21,211 nucleotides of DNA from a bacterium (GCA_905221435.1 CAJNDD010000030.1:1-21211), one strand, 5' to 3'. Counted from the stretch's first letter, positions 6,240 through 14,042 are shown. A program made the numbers and translations. The notes: generated from the letters alone by a model not told the origin.

Positions 6240-8720
6240 ATGAGTAATATTCAAAACATGTCCCTGGAGGACATCATGGGAGAGCGCTTTGGTCGCTACT
6301 CCAAGTACATTATTCAGGACCGAGCTTTGCCAGACATTCGGGATGGATTGAAGCCGGTTCAGCGTCGTATTCTTTATTCAATGAATAAAGATGGCAATAC
6401 TTTTGACAAGAGCTACCGTAAATCGGCCAAGTCAGTCGGTAACATTATGGGGAATTTCCACCCACACGGTGATTCTTCTATCTATGATGCTATGGTCCGT
6501 ATGTCTCAGGGTTGGAAAAATCGTGAGATTCTGGTCGAAATGCACGGTAATAACGGTTCCATGGACGGAGATCCGCCTGCGGCTATGCGTTATACCGAGG
6601 CACGTTTGTCTGAGATTGCAGGCTACCTTCTTCAGGATATCGAGAAAAAGACAGTTCCCTTTGCTTGGAACTTTGACGATACCGAGAAAGAGCCGACGGT
6701 TTTGCCAGCAGCCTTTCCAAACCTCTTGGTTAATGGTTCGACGGGAATCTCGGCTGGATATGCCACAGATATTCCACCGCATAATTTAGCTGAGGTCATT
6801 GATGCGACGGTTTACATGATTGATCACCCAACAGCCAAGGTGGACAAGCTCATGGAATTCTTGCCTGGACCAGACTTCCCTACAGGGGCTATCATCCAAG
6901 GGCGTGATGAAATCAAGAAAGCCTATGAAACTGGGAAAGGGCGCGTGGTTGTTCGTTCTAAGACGGAGATTGAAAAGCTAAAAGGTGGTAAGGAACAAAT
7001 TGTTATCACTGAGATTCCTTATGAAATCAATAAAGCCAATCTAGTCAAGAAAATCGATGATGTTCGTGTCAATAACAAAGTAGCGGGGATTGCCGAGGTT
7101 CGTGATGAGTCTGACCGTGACGGTCTTCGTATCGCTATTGAACTTAAAAAAGACGCGAATACCGAGCTTGTACTCAACTATCTCTTCAAATACACCGACT
7201 TGCAAATCAATTACAACTTCAACATGGTAGCGATTGATAATTTCACGCCTCGTCAAGTTGGAATTGTCCCAATCCTGTCTAGCTACATCGCCCACCGTCG
7301 TGAAGTGATTTTGGCACGTTCCCGCTTTGATAAGGAAAAGGCTGAGAAACGTCTGCATATCGTTGAAGGTTTGATTCGCGTGATTTCGATTTTGGACGAA
7401 GTCATTGCCCTTATCCGTGCTTCTGAGAATAAGGCTGACGCCAAGGAAAACCTCAAGGTCAGCTATGAGTTTACTGAGGAGCAGGCTGAAGCCATCGTGA
7501 CCTTACAACTTTACCGTTTGACCAATACAGACGTGATTGTCTTGCAGGAAGAAGAAGCAGAACTTCGTGAAAAGATTGCCATGCTTGCGGCTATCATCGG
7601 TGATGAACGAACCATGTACAATCTCATGAAGAAAGAACTTCGTGAGGTCAAGAAGAAATTTGCGACACCACGTTTGAGTACTTTAGAAGACACTGCGAAA
7701 GCGATTGAGATTGATACAGCTAGTTTGATCGCTGAGGAAGATACCTATGTCAGCGTGACCAAGGCTGGTTACATTAAGCGTACTAGCCCACGTTCCTTTG
7801 CGGCATCAACGCTTGAAGAAATCGGCAAGCGTGATGATGATCGTTTGATTTTTGTACAAGCTGCCAAGACAACACAGCACCTCTTGATGTTCACGACTCT
7901 TGGAAATGTCATTTATCGACCAATCCATGAATTGGCAGACATTCGCTGGAAGGACATCGGAGAGCATCTGAGCCAGACTATTACAAACTTTGAAACTAAC
8001 GAAGAAATCCTCTATGTGGAAGTCGTGGATCAGTTTGATGATGCGACTACCTACTTTGCAGCAACTCGTCTCGGTCAAATCAAGCGTGTAGAACGCAAAG
8101 AATTCACTCCATGGAGAACTTATAAGTCTAAATCTGTCAAGTACGCTAAACTCAAAGACGAGACAGATCAGATTGTAGCAGTGGCTCCGATTAAACTGGA
8201 TGATGTTCTTTTGATTAGTCAAAACGGTTACGCCCTTCGTTTCAATATCGAAGAGGTACCGGTTGTTGGTGCCAAGGCAGCAGGAGTCAAAGCCATGAAC
8301 CTAAAAGCAGATGATGCGCTTCAGACTGCCTTTATCTGTAACACCTCATCCTTCTACCTCTTGACCCAACGTGGAAGCTTGAAACGTGTCTCTTGTGAGG
8401 AAATTCCATCGACTAGCCGTGCTAAACGAGGTCTACAAGTCTTGCGTGAGTTGAAAAACAAACCACATCGTGTCTTCTTAGCAGGAGCAGTTGCAGAGCA
8501 AGGTTTCGTTGGTGATCTCTTTAGTACAGAAGTAGAAGAAAACGACCAAACACTGCTTGTCCAATCTAACAAGGGAACAATCTATGAAAGTAGATTGCAA
8601 GACCTGAACTTGTCAGAACGTACTAGCAACGGAAGCTTTATCTCAGACACGATTTCAGATGAAGAAGTTTTCGATGCTTACCTCAAAGAAGTATTTAAAG
8701 AGGACAAAACAAATCCTTAA
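6240..8720 (+). CDS. parC: DNA topoisomerase IV subunit A (ParC)
   Basis: ParC is the DNA-cleaving subunit of topoisomerase IV, partner of ParE. The 826 residues include the winged-helix/tower core with catalytic Tyr118 in AMRYTEAR, and the C-terminal beta-pinwheel with repeats such as YVSVTKAGYIKRTS and LLLISQNGYALRFN-like strands. In the quinolone-resistance region, HPHGDSSIYD keeps S79 and D83 and K137 is also wild type. G52 and G91 differ from the Ser and Asn I remember in pneumococcus and look like mitis-group polymorphism. The start is chosen by the family N-terminus MSNIQNMSLEDIMGERFGRY. No clear Shine-Dalgarno precedes ATG 6240, and a TTG at 6213 would add nine residues not present in relatives. 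It is normally close to parE; here about 2.9 kb separate them. Confidence 0.97.
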   Translation: MSNIQNMSLEDIMGERFGRYSKYIIQDRALPDIRDGLKPVQRRILYSMNKDGNTFDKSYRKSAKSVGNIMGNFHPHGDSSIYDAMVRMSQGWKNREILVEMHGNNGSMDGDPPAAMRYTEARLSEIAGYLLQDIEKKTVPFAWNFDDTEKEPTVLPAAFPNLLVNGSTGISAGYATDIPPHNLAEVIDATVYMIDHPTAKVDKLMEFLPGPDFPTGAIIQGRDEIKKAYETGKGRVVVRSKTEIEKLKGGKEQIVITEIPYEINKANLVKKIDDVRVNNKVAGIAEVRDESDRDGLRIAIELKKDANTELVLNYLFKYTDLQINYNFNMVAIDNFTPRQVGIVPILSSYIAHRREVILARSRFDKEKAEKRLHIVEGLIRVISILDEVIALIRASENKADAKENLKVSYEFTEEQAEAIVTLQLYRLTNTDVIVLQEEEAELREKIAMLAAIIGDERTMYNLMKKELREVKKKFATPRLSTLEDTAKAIEIDTASLIAEEDTYVSVTKAGYIKRTSPRSFAASTLEEIGKRDDDRLIFVQAAKTTQHLLMFTTLGNVIYRPIHELADIRWKDIGEHLSQTITNFETNEEILYVEVVDQFDDATTYFAATRLGQIKRVERKEFTPWRTYKSKSVKYAKLKDETDQIVAVAPIKLDDVLLISQNGYALRFNIEEVPVVGAKAAGVKAMNLKADDALQTAFICNTSSFYLLTQRGSLKRVSCEEIPSTSRAKRGLQVLRELKNKPHRVFLAGAVAEQGFVGDLFSTEVEENDQTLLVQSNKGTIYESRLQDLNLSERTSNGSFISDTISDEEVFDAYLKEVFKEDKTNP

Positions 8721-8724
8721 AAAG

Positions 8725-8750
8725 AATCAGTCCAGAGGGCTGATTTCTTT
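8725..8750 (+). terminator. Terminator after parC
   Basis: AATCAGTCC (8725-8733) pairs with GGGCTGATT (8737-8745), with one T-G pair and an AGA loop, followed by TCTTT. A preceding A-run (8719-8723) makes it partly bidirectional. Confidence 0.7.
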
Positions 8751-8760
8751 ATGTTGAAAA

Positions 8761-8775
8761 AATTTTCAGAAAATT
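8761..8775. promoter_or_regulatory. CodY operator (perfect 15-bp box)
   Basis: AATTTTCAGAAAATT equals the CodY consensus AATTTTCWGAAAATT at all 15 positions and is palindromic. It ends 11 nt before the -35 of the ilvE promoter. CodY represses amino acid genes of Gram-positive bacteria when branched-chain amino acids are plentiful. The site predicts direct CodY control of ilvE. Confidence 0.9.
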
Positions 8776-8786
8776 ACAAATAATAC

Positions 8787-8814
8787 TTGAAATTTTACTA
8801 GAAAAGTGTAGAAT
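8787..8814 (+). promoter_or_regulatory. Promoter of ilvE
   Basis: -35 TTGAAA (8787-8792) and -10 TAGAAT (8809-8814) are spaced by 16 nt, with TG just before the -10. The start would fall near 8821, giving a 30-nt leader with AAAGGAG at 8838-8844. Confidence 0.65.
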
Positions 8815-8850
8815 AGAACACATAGTTTGAATAGTATAAAGGAGAAACAC

Positions 8851-9873
8851 ATGACAGTTGCAATTGATTGGGAAAATCTCGGTTTTGCTTATATGAAACT
8901 ACCTTACCGTTATATCGCTCATTATAAAAATGGTCAATGGGATCAAGGAGAATTGACAGAGGATGCAACCTTGCATATTTCAGAGTCTTCTCCAAGTCTT
9001 CACTATGGACAGCAAGCATTTGAAGGATTAAAAGCCTATCGTACTAAGGACGGTAGTGTTCAACTGTTCCGTCCTGACGAAAATGCCAAGCGTTTGCAAC
9101 GTACTTGTGACCGTCTTTTGATGCCACAAGTTCCAACAGAAATGTTTGTAGAAGCTTGTAAAGCAGTTGTGCGTGCAAATGAAGAATACGTCCCACCATA
9201 TGGAACAGGTGGAACCCTTTATCTTCGTCCACTTTTGATTGGTGTTGGAGATATTATTGGGGTTAAACCAGCAGAAGAGTATATTTTCACCATCTTTGCT
9301 ATGCCGGTTGGTAACTATTTTAAAGGTGGTTTAGTTCCAACCAACTTCTTGATTCAGGATGAATACGACCGGGCAGCTCCAAATGGTACAGGTGCGGCCA
9401 AGGTAGGTGGGAACTATGCTGCTAGCCTCCTCCCAGGTAAAATGGCCAAGTCACGTCAATTTTCAGATGTTATCTACTTAGACCCATCTACACATACAAA
9501 GATTGAAGAAGTCGGATCAGCCAACTTCTTTGGAATTACGGCAGACAATGAATTTGTTACGCCATTGAGTCCATCTATCTTGCCATCCATTACCAAGTAC
9601 TCTTTGCTTTACTTGGCAGAACACCGCTTGGGCTTGACACCGATTGAAGGCGATGTCCCAATCGATAATTTAGAGCGTTTTGTAGAGGCAGGTGCCTGCG
9701 GTACAGCAGCAGTTATTTCTCCAATTGGAGGCATCCAACATGGCGATGATTTCCATGTTTTCTATAGCGAAACAGAAGTAGGTCCTGTTACACGTAAACT
9801 TTATGATGAATTGACCGGTATCCAATTTGGTGACGTAGAAGCGCCTGAAGGATGGATTGTCAAAGTGGACTAA
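8851..9873 (+). CDS. ilvE: Branched-chain amino acid aminotransferase IlvE
   Basis: IlvE is a PLP enzyme that interconverts leucine, isoleucine and valine with their 2-oxo acids, using glutamate/2-oxoglutarate; it acts in the cytoplasm. The 340 residues belong to fold type IV. Seen in sequence: HYGQQAFEGLKAYR (about 51-64), the PLP lysine K184 in GAAKVGGNYAASLLPGK, the conserved EEVGSANFFGI, and the C-terminal GTAAVISPIGGI phosphate-binding loop. ATG 8851 follows AAAGGAG with good spacing; a TTG at 8827 would add eight residues not expected in the family. It is a single-gene unit with its own promoter, a perfect CodY box upstream and a terminator downstream. Confidence 0.97.
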   Translation: MTVAIDWENLGFAYMKLPYRYIAHYKNGQWDQGELTEDATLHISESSPSLHYGQQAFEGLKAYRTKDGSVQLFRPDENAKRLQRTCDRLLMPQVPTEMFVEACKAVVRANEEYVPPYGTGGTLYLRPLLIGVGDIIGVKPAEEYIFTIFAMPVGNYFKGGLVPTNFLIQDEYDRAAPNGTGAAKVGGNYAASLLPGKMAKSRQFSDVIYLDPSTHTKIEEVGSANFFGITADNEFVTPLSPSILPSITKYSLLYLAEHRLGLTPIEGDVPIDNLERFVEAGACGTAAVISPIGGIQHGDDFHVFYSETEVGPVTRKLYDELTGIQFGDVEAPEGWIVKVD

Positions 9874-9892
9874 AAGATATGAAGTAAAGAAG

Positions 9893-9930
9893 AACTCCAT
9901 AGCAGTTGTAACGCTGAAATGGAGTTTTTT
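9893..9930 (+). terminator. Terminator after ilvE
   Basis: AACTCCAT-AGC (9893-9903) pairs with GCT-(GAA)-ATGGAGTT (9913-9926) around a 9-nt loop, with a 3-nt bulge, followed by a T run to 9930. Confidence 0.85.
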
Positions 9931-9931
9931 C

Positions 9932-9960
9932 TTGCTAGTTTGAGCATTTTCTTGTACAAT
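9932..9960 (+). promoter_or_regulatory. Promoter of the DUF2969 gene
   Basis: -35 TTGCTA (9932-9937) and -10 TACAAT (9955-9960) are spaced by 17 nt. It begins directly after the ilvE terminator T-run. Confidence 0.6.
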
Positions 9961-9984
9961 AGAGAAAGTGAAAAGAGGTAAAGT

Positions 9985-10215
9985 ATGAGTAAAAAAGATA
10001 AGAAAATTGAAATCCAATTAACAGATGCAAAAGTGACTGTTGGAAAAGACAGTTATGAAGGCTACGTTTTGACAATAGGGAAAAAGGTCATTGGTGAAAT
10101 TGCCGAATTAGACAGTCAATTTGCCATCATAAAGAATGGAAATGTCGATAGTTTTTATAAAAAACTTGAAAAAGCTGTGGAAATTTTGATTGAAAACTAT
10201 AATTTAACAAAATAA
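9985..10215 (+). CDS. DUF2969 family small protein
   Basis: This 76-residue soluble protein starts with a Lys-rich segment (MSKKDKKIEIQ) and continues with alternating beta-like stretches (VTVGKDSYEGYVLTIGKKVIGEIAEL). It ends in a helix (FYKKLEKAVEILIENYNL). It matches, from memory, the DUF2969 family, short conserved proteins of Streptococcus and Lactobacillales with no known role. GAGGTAAAG gives the ribosome-binding site before ATG 9985. It has its own promoter and is followed after only a few bases by the tRNA promoter. No signal peptide or membrane segment is seen. Confidence 0.8.
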   Translation: MSKKDKKIEIQLTDAKVTVGKDSYEGYVLTIGKKVIGEIAELDSQFAIIKNGNVDSFYKKLEKAVEILIENYNLTK

Positions 10216-10218
10216 TGC

Positions 10219-10247
10219 TTGTTTTTTTGAAAATTTCATGATATAAT
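10219..10247 (+). promoter_or_regulatory. Promoter of the tRNA-Tyr/tRNA-Gln unit
   Basis: -35 TTGTTT (10219-10224) and -10 TATAAT (10242-10247) are spaced by 17 nt; TGA-TATAAT also makes an extended -10. The start would fall near 10254, about 11 nt before tRNA-Tyr. Confidence 0.75.
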
Positions 10248-10264
10248 AGTTTTCGTTAAGCATT

Positions 10265-10345
10265 GGAGAGATAGCGAAGAGGCTAAACGCGGCGGACTGT
10301 AAATCCGCTCCTTCGGGTTCGGGGGTTCGAATCCCTCTCTCTCCA
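10265..10345 (+). tRNA. tRNA-Tyr (GTA)
   Basis: The 81-nt class II tRNA has acceptor GGAGAGA/TCTCTCC with discriminator A10345. The anticodon arm is GCGGA-CTGTAAA-TCCGC with anticodon GTA at 10299-10301. It has a long variable arm around CTCCTTCGGG and the T loop GTTCGAATC. CCA is not encoded. Confidence 0.97.
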
Positions 10346-10354
10346 TCTCATCAT

Positions 10355-10426
10355 TGGGGTATAGCCAAGCGGTAAGGCAAGGGACTTTGACTCCCTCATG
10401 CGTTGGTTCGAATCCAGCTACCCCAG
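10355..10426 (+). tRNA. tRNA-Gln (TTG)
   Basis: The 72-nt tRNA has acceptor TGGGGTA/TACCCCA with discriminator G10426. The anticodon arm is AGGGA-CTTTGAC-TCCCT with anticodon TTG at 10387-10389. The D loop is AAGCGGTAAGGC and the T loop GTTCGAATC. It lies 9 nt after tRNA-Tyr, so the two share a transcript. CCA is not encoded. Confidence 0.97.
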
Positions 10427-10456
10427 TTCTTAGGTAATAAATTCAAGATAAAAAGA

Positions 10457-10483
10457 AAAATATCTTAGGGTATTTTATTTTTA
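10457..10483 (+). terminator. Weak possible terminator of the tRNA unit
   Basis: AAAATA (10457-10462) and TATTTT (10471-10476) flank TCTTAGGG, followed by ATTTTTAT. The stem is only A-T pairs. It is the sole candidate between the tRNAs and the rpsA promoter. Confidence 0.35.
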
Positions 10484-10515
10484 TATTGAAAGACGTGAAC
10501 AATACGAACATGTTC

Positions 10516-10544
10516 TTGCGGGTGCTTAGGAAAAAAATTATAAG
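10516..10544 (+). promoter_or_regulatory. Promoter of rpsA
   Basis: -35 TTGCGG (10516-10521) and -10 TATAAG (10539-10544) are spaced by 17 nt. A start near 10551 gives a leader of about 39 nt. The perfect 10-bp palindrome GAACATGTTC (10506-10515) ends immediately upstream of the -35. Confidence 0.55.
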
Positions 10545-10548
10545 TATG

Positions 10549-10570
10549 TCAAGTTTTGGAAAAGACTTGA
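10549..10570 (+). other. Hairpin in the rpsA leader
   Basis: TCAAGT (10549-10554) pairs with ACTTGA (10565-10570). The stem can extend by TTTT/AAAA with one bulged G. It ends 5 nt before the Shine-Dalgarno GGAGG (10576-10580). It could stabilise the mRNA or act in S1 autoregulation; the role is inferred only. Confidence 0.4.
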
Positions 10571-10589
10571 TTGTTGGAGGATTTTTTAG

Positions 10590-11792
10590 ATGAACGAATT
10601 TGAAGATTTGCTAAATAGCGTTAGCCAAGTTGAGCCTGGTGATGTTGTTAGTGCTGAAGTATTGACAGTTGATGCGACTCAAGCTAACGTTGCAATCTCT
10701 GGGACTGGTGTTGAAGGTGTCTTGACTCTTCGCGAATTGACAAACGATCGCGATGCAGATATCAATGACTTTGTGAAAGTAGGAGAAGTATTGGATGTTC
10801 TTGTACTTCGTCAAGTAGTTGGTAAAGATACTGATACAGTTACATACCTTGTATCTAAAAAACGCCTTGAAGCTCGCAAAGCATGGGACAAACTTGTAGG
10901 ACGCGAAGAAGAAGTTGTTACTGTTAAAGGAACTCGTGCCGTTAAAGGTGGACTTTCAGTAGAATTTGAAGGTATTCGTGGATTTATCCCAGCTTCAATG
11001 TTGGATACTCGTTTCGTACGTAACACTGAGCGTTTCGTAGGTCAAGAGTTTGATGCTAAAATCAAAGAAGTTGATCCTAAAGAAAACCGCTTCATCCTTT
11101 CACGTCGTGAAGTTGTTGAAGCAGCTACTGCAGCAGCTCGTGCTGAAGTATTCGGTAAATTGGCTGTTGGTGATGTAGTAACTGGTAAAGTTGCTCGTAT
11201 CACTAGCTTTGGTGCTTTCATCGACCTTGGTGGTGTTGACGGATTGGTTCACTTGACTGAATTGTCGCACGAACGTAACGTATCACCTAAATCAGTTGTA
11301 GCTGTTGGTGAAGAAATCGAAGTGAAGATCCTTGATCTTAACGAAGAAGAAGGACGCGTATCACTTTCACTTAAAGCAACTACACCTGGACCATGGGATG
11401 GCGTTGAGCAAAAATTGGCTAAAGGTGATGTAGTAGAAGGAACAGTTAAACGTTTGACTGACTTTGGTGCATTTGTTGAAGTGTTGCCAGGTATCGATGG
11501 ACTTGTTCACGTTTCACAAATTTCACACAAACGTATCGAAAATCCAAAAGAAGCTCTTACTGTTGGTCAAGAAGTTACTGTTAAAGTACTTGATGTTAAC
11601 GCTGATGCAGAACGTGTATCACTTTCTATCAAAGCTCTTGAAGAGCGTCCAGCTCAAGAAGAAGGACAAAAAGAAGAAAAACGTGCTGCTCGTCCACGTC
11701 GTCCAAAACGTCAAGAAAAACGTGATTTCGAACTTCCAGAAACACAAACAGGATTCTCAATGGCTGACTTGTTCGGTGATATCGAACTTTAA
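10590..11792 (+). CDS. rpsA: 30S ribosomal protein S1
   Basis: S1 binds single-stranded mRNA at the 30S subunit and helps initiation on structured or weak ribosome-binding sites. The 400 residues are the length of the four-S1-domain form of Firmicutes, shorter than the six-domain E. coli protein. S1 repeats begin at about residues 17, 104, 193 (GDVVTGKVARITSFGAFIDL) and 279 (GDVVEGTVKRLTDFGAFVEV). The last two are the canonical RNA-binding type with SFGAF/DFGAF and GLVHLTELS/GLVHVSQIS. A Lys/Arg/Glu-rich linker (about 355-382) precedes a short C-terminus. Codon use is the most biased of the window (GAA, GGT, CGT, AAA), consistent with high expression. GGAGG lies 9 nt before ATG 10590. Confidence 0.95.
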   Translation: MNEFEDLLNSVSQVEPGDVVSAEVLTVDATQANVAISGTGVEGVLTLRELTNDRDADINDFVKVGEVLDVLVLRQVVGKDTDTVTYLVSKKRLEARKAWDKLVGREEEVVTVKGTRAVKGGLSVEFEGIRGFIPASMLDTRFVRNTERFVGQEFDAKIKEVDPKENRFILSRREVVEAATAAARAEVFGKLAVGDVVTGKVARITSFGAFIDLGGVDGLVHLTELSHERNVSPKSVVAVGEEIEVKILDLNEEEGRVSLSLKATTPGPWDGVEQKLAKGDVVEGTVKRLTDFGAFVEVLPGIDGLVHVSQISHKRIENPKEALTVGQEVTVKVLDVNADAERVSLSIKALEERPAQEEGQKEEKRAARPRRPKRQEKRDFELPETQTGFSMADLFGDIEL

Positions 11793-11808
11793 TCAAATTG
11801 ATAATCAC

Positions 11809-11840
11809 AAAATCCTTTGTTTAAAACAAGGGATTTTTCT
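11809..11840 (+). terminator. Terminator after rpsA
   Basis: AAAATCCTTTGTTT (11809-11822) and AAACAAGGGATTTT (11824-11837) are inverted repeats with one T-G pair, followed by TCTTTT. It isolates rpsA from the next gene, whose promoter begins 20 nt later. Confidence 0.85.
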
Positions 11841-11859
11841 TTTGTCTCTTTCCCATTTT

Positions 11860-11868
11860 TGATATAAT
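11860..11868 (+). promoter_or_regulatory. Extended -10 promoter of the methionine-sulfoxide reductase/dnaX unit
   Basis: TGATATAAT is a perfect extended -10. AGTTCT separates it from ATG 11875, so transcription should start on the A of the start codon. The best -35-like element is TTGTCT (11842-11847) at a short 15-nt spacing. Confidence 0.75.
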
Positions 11869-11874
11869 AGTTCT

Positions 11875-12372
11875 ATGTTAGATTCAGAAAAACAATCACA
11901 GTATCAATTGTTAAATGAGGAACTCTCTTATTTACTTGAAGGTGAGAACAATGTTCTTGCCAATCTTTCGAATGCTAGTGCCCTCCTAAAATCTCGCTTT
12001 CCCAATACTGTATTTGCAGGGTTTTATCTGTTTGATGGTAGCGAGTTGGTTTTAGGGCCTTTTCAGGGTGGTGTTTCTTGTATTCGCATTCCGCTTGGAA
12101 AAGGCGTGTGTGGAGAAGCTGCTGAGTTTCAAGAGACTGTTTTAGTTGGCGATGTGAGCACCTATCCAAACTACATTTCTTGTGATAGTATGGCCAAGAG
12201 TGAAATCGTGGTTCCCATGCTCAAGAATGGTCAATTGCTGGGTGTCTTAGACCTGGATTCTTCACTTATTGATGATTACAATGCTGTTGACCGTGATTAC
12301 TTGGAACAATTTGTCGCTATTTTGCTTGAGAAGACAGAATGGAACTTTACGATGTTTGAGGAGAAAGCCTAA
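11875..12372 (+). CDS. Free methionine-(R)-sulfoxide reductase (GAF domain, MsrC/YebR type)
   Basis: The 165 residues form one GAF domain. The family reduces free L-methionine-(R)-sulfoxide to methionine and protects against oxidants. The three redox cysteines are visible: C69 ([15 protein letters not shown]), C79 (KGVCGEAA) and C103 ([14 protein letters not shown]). Their spacing of 10 and 24 residues equals that of C84, C94 and C118 in E. coli YebR. The conserved GVLDLDS strand follows. It has no Shine-Dalgarno; the ATG sits 6 nt after an extended -10, so translation is probably leaderless. Its TAA shares the A of the dnaX ATG (TAATG), making a two-gene operon with dnaX. Function is well supported by the cysteine pattern, though many annotations say only GAF protein. 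Confidence 0.9.
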   Translation: MLDSEKQSQYQLLNEELSYLLEGENNVLANLSNASALLKSRFPNTVFAGFYLFDGSELVLGPFQGGVSCIRIPLGKGVCGEAAEFQETVLVGDVSTYPNYISCDSMAKSEIVVPMLKNGQLLGVLDLDSSLIDDYNAVDRDYLEQFVAILLEKTEWNFTMFEEKA

Positions 12373-14030
12373 TGTATCAAGCACTTTATCGAAAATATAG
12401 AAGCCAAACTTTTTCACAATTGGTCGGGCAAGAGGTTGTGGCTAAAACCCTAAAACAAGCGGTCGAGCAGGAAAAGATTAGTCATGCCTATCTTTTCTCG
12501 GGCCCTCGTGGAACAGGGAAGACCAGTGTAGCTAAGATATTTGCTAAAGCCATGAACTGTCCGAACCAAGTGAACGGAGAACCGTGTAATAACTGCTATA
12601 TCTGTCAGGCTGTGACAGAAGGTAGCCTAGAAGATGTTATTGAAATGGATGCAGCTTCAAATAATGGAGTTGATGAAATTCGTGAAATTCGTGATAAATC
12701 TACCTATGCACCTAGTTTGGCACGTTATAAGGTCTACATTATCGACGAGGTTCATATGCTGTCTACAGGAGCCTTTAATGCGCTTTTGAAGACCCTAGAA
12801 GAACCAACTCAAAATGTCGTCTTTATCTTGGCGACCACCGAATTGCACAAGATTCCAGCAACTATTTTATCGCGTGTCCAACGTTTTGAGTTTAAATCGA
12901 TTCGAACTCAAGATATCACGGCACATATTCATCATATTTTAGAAAAAGAAAATATCAGTTCTGAACCAGATGCTGTGGAAATCATTGCCAGACGGGCTGA
13001 AGGTGGAATGCGGGATGCCTTGTCTATTCTGGACCAAGCCTTGAGTTTAACACAGGGAAATGAGCTCACGACAGCTATCTCTGAGGAGATTACAGGCACC
13101 ATTAGTCTATCAGCACTTGATGACTATGTAGCCGCCTTGTCTCAGCAGGATGTTTCAAAAGCGCTTGATTCTTTGAATCTTTTGTTTGAAAATGGCAAGA
13201 GCATGACTCGTTTTGTGACGGATCTCTTGCAGTATTTGCGTGATCTACTAGTTGTTCAGACAGGTGGCGAAAATACTCATCATAGTCCAGTTTTTATGGA
13301 CAATCTAGCTCTTTCCCAAGAAAGTCTCTTTGAAATGATTCGAATAGCGACTGTGAGCTTGGCAGATATGAAAGCTAGCCTGCAACCTAAGATTTATGCT
13401 GAGATGATGACCATTCGTTTAGCTGAGGTTAAGCCTGAACCAGTGCTTTCAGAAGCTGTTGAAAGTGAGATTTCTGCACTAAGACAGGAAGTCGCTCGCC
13501 TCAAACAAGAACTTGCCAATGTTGGTACAGCTTCTAAACAAGTGGCGCCAGTTCCTAGTCGTCCAGCCACTTCCAAGACAGTCTATCGAGTGGATCGCAA
13601 CAAAGTTCAGGCTATCCTACAAGAAGCTGTTGAAAATCCTGATTTGGCACGGCAAAACTTGATTCGCCTCCAGAACGCATGGGAAGAAGTGATTGAAAGT
13701 TTAGCTGGACCTGATAAGGCTCTTCTCGTTGGTTCTCAACCAGTTGCAGCCAACGAACACCATGCTATTTTAGCTTTTGAATCTAATTTCAATGCAGGCC
13801 AAACCATGAAAAGAGATAATCTCAATACCATGTTTGGCAATATTCTCAGCCAAGCAGCTGGATTTTCCCCTGAGATTCTGGCTATTTCCCTAGAGGAATG
13901 GAAAGAGGTTCGAGCAGCCTTTTCCGCTAAAAACAAGTCTTCTCAAGCAGATCAAGAGATAGAAGAAGAGAGTCTGATTCCGGAAGGATTTGAATTTTTG
14001 GCTGATAAAGTCATGGTCGAAGAAGACTAA
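12372..14030 (+). CDS. dnaX: DNA polymerase III subunit gamma/tau
   Basis: DnaX is the motor of the clamp loader that places the beta clamp on primed DNA. The 552 residues show YRKYRSQTF at the N-terminus, Walker A GPRGTGKTS (44-52) and a zinc module with C63, C72, C75 and C78. Further on are Walker B/DEVHMLS, the LLKTLEEP motif and sensor 1 (FILATTE) of the AAA+ domain. A Glu/Ala/Pro-rich linker (about 355-405) and a C-terminal tau-like domain follow. No A-rich slippery site with a downstream stem was noticed, so a frameshifted gamma form is not evident. ATG 12372 overlaps the upstream stop by 1 nt; GAGGAG (12358-12363) sits 8 nt upstream, inside the preceding gene. Confidence 0.96.
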   Translation: MYQALYRKYRSQTFSQLVGQEVVAKTLKQAVEQEKISHAYLFSGPRGTGKTSVAKIFAKAMNCPNQVNGEPCNNCYICQAVTEGSLEDVIEMDAASNNGVDEIREIRDKSTYAPSLARYKVYIIDEVHMLSTGAFNALLKTLEEPTQNVVFILATTELHKIPATILSRVQRFEFKSIRTQDITAHIHHILEKENISSEPDAVEIIARRAEGGMRDALSILDQALSLTQGNELTTAISEEITGTISLSALDDYVAALSQQDVSKALDSLNLLFENGKSMTRFVTDLLQYLRDLLVVQTGGENTHHSPVFMDNLALSQESLFEMIRIATVSLADMKASLQPKIYAEMMTIRLAEVKPEPVLSEAVESEISALRQEVARLKQELANVGTASKQVAPVPSRPATSKTVYRVDRNKVQAILQEAVENPDLARQNLIRLQNAWEEVIESLAGPDKALLVGSQPVAANEHHAILAFESNFNAGQTMKRDNLNTMFGNILSQAAGFSPEILAISLEEWKEVRAAFSAKNKSSQADQEIEEESLIPEGFEFLADKVMVEED

Positions 14031-14042
14031 AAGTGGATTTCA

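Noticed and set aside
10506..10515. LexA-type SOS box at GAACATGTTC
   Set aside because: The Gram-positive LexA box has a 4-bp spacer (GAACnnnnGTTC); here the spacer is 2 bp, and mitis-group streptococci are not known for a LexA SOS system.
12372..14030. Programmed frameshift in dnaX giving a short gamma form
   Set aside because: No A AAA AAG-type slippery run with a downstream hairpin was seen at the right place.
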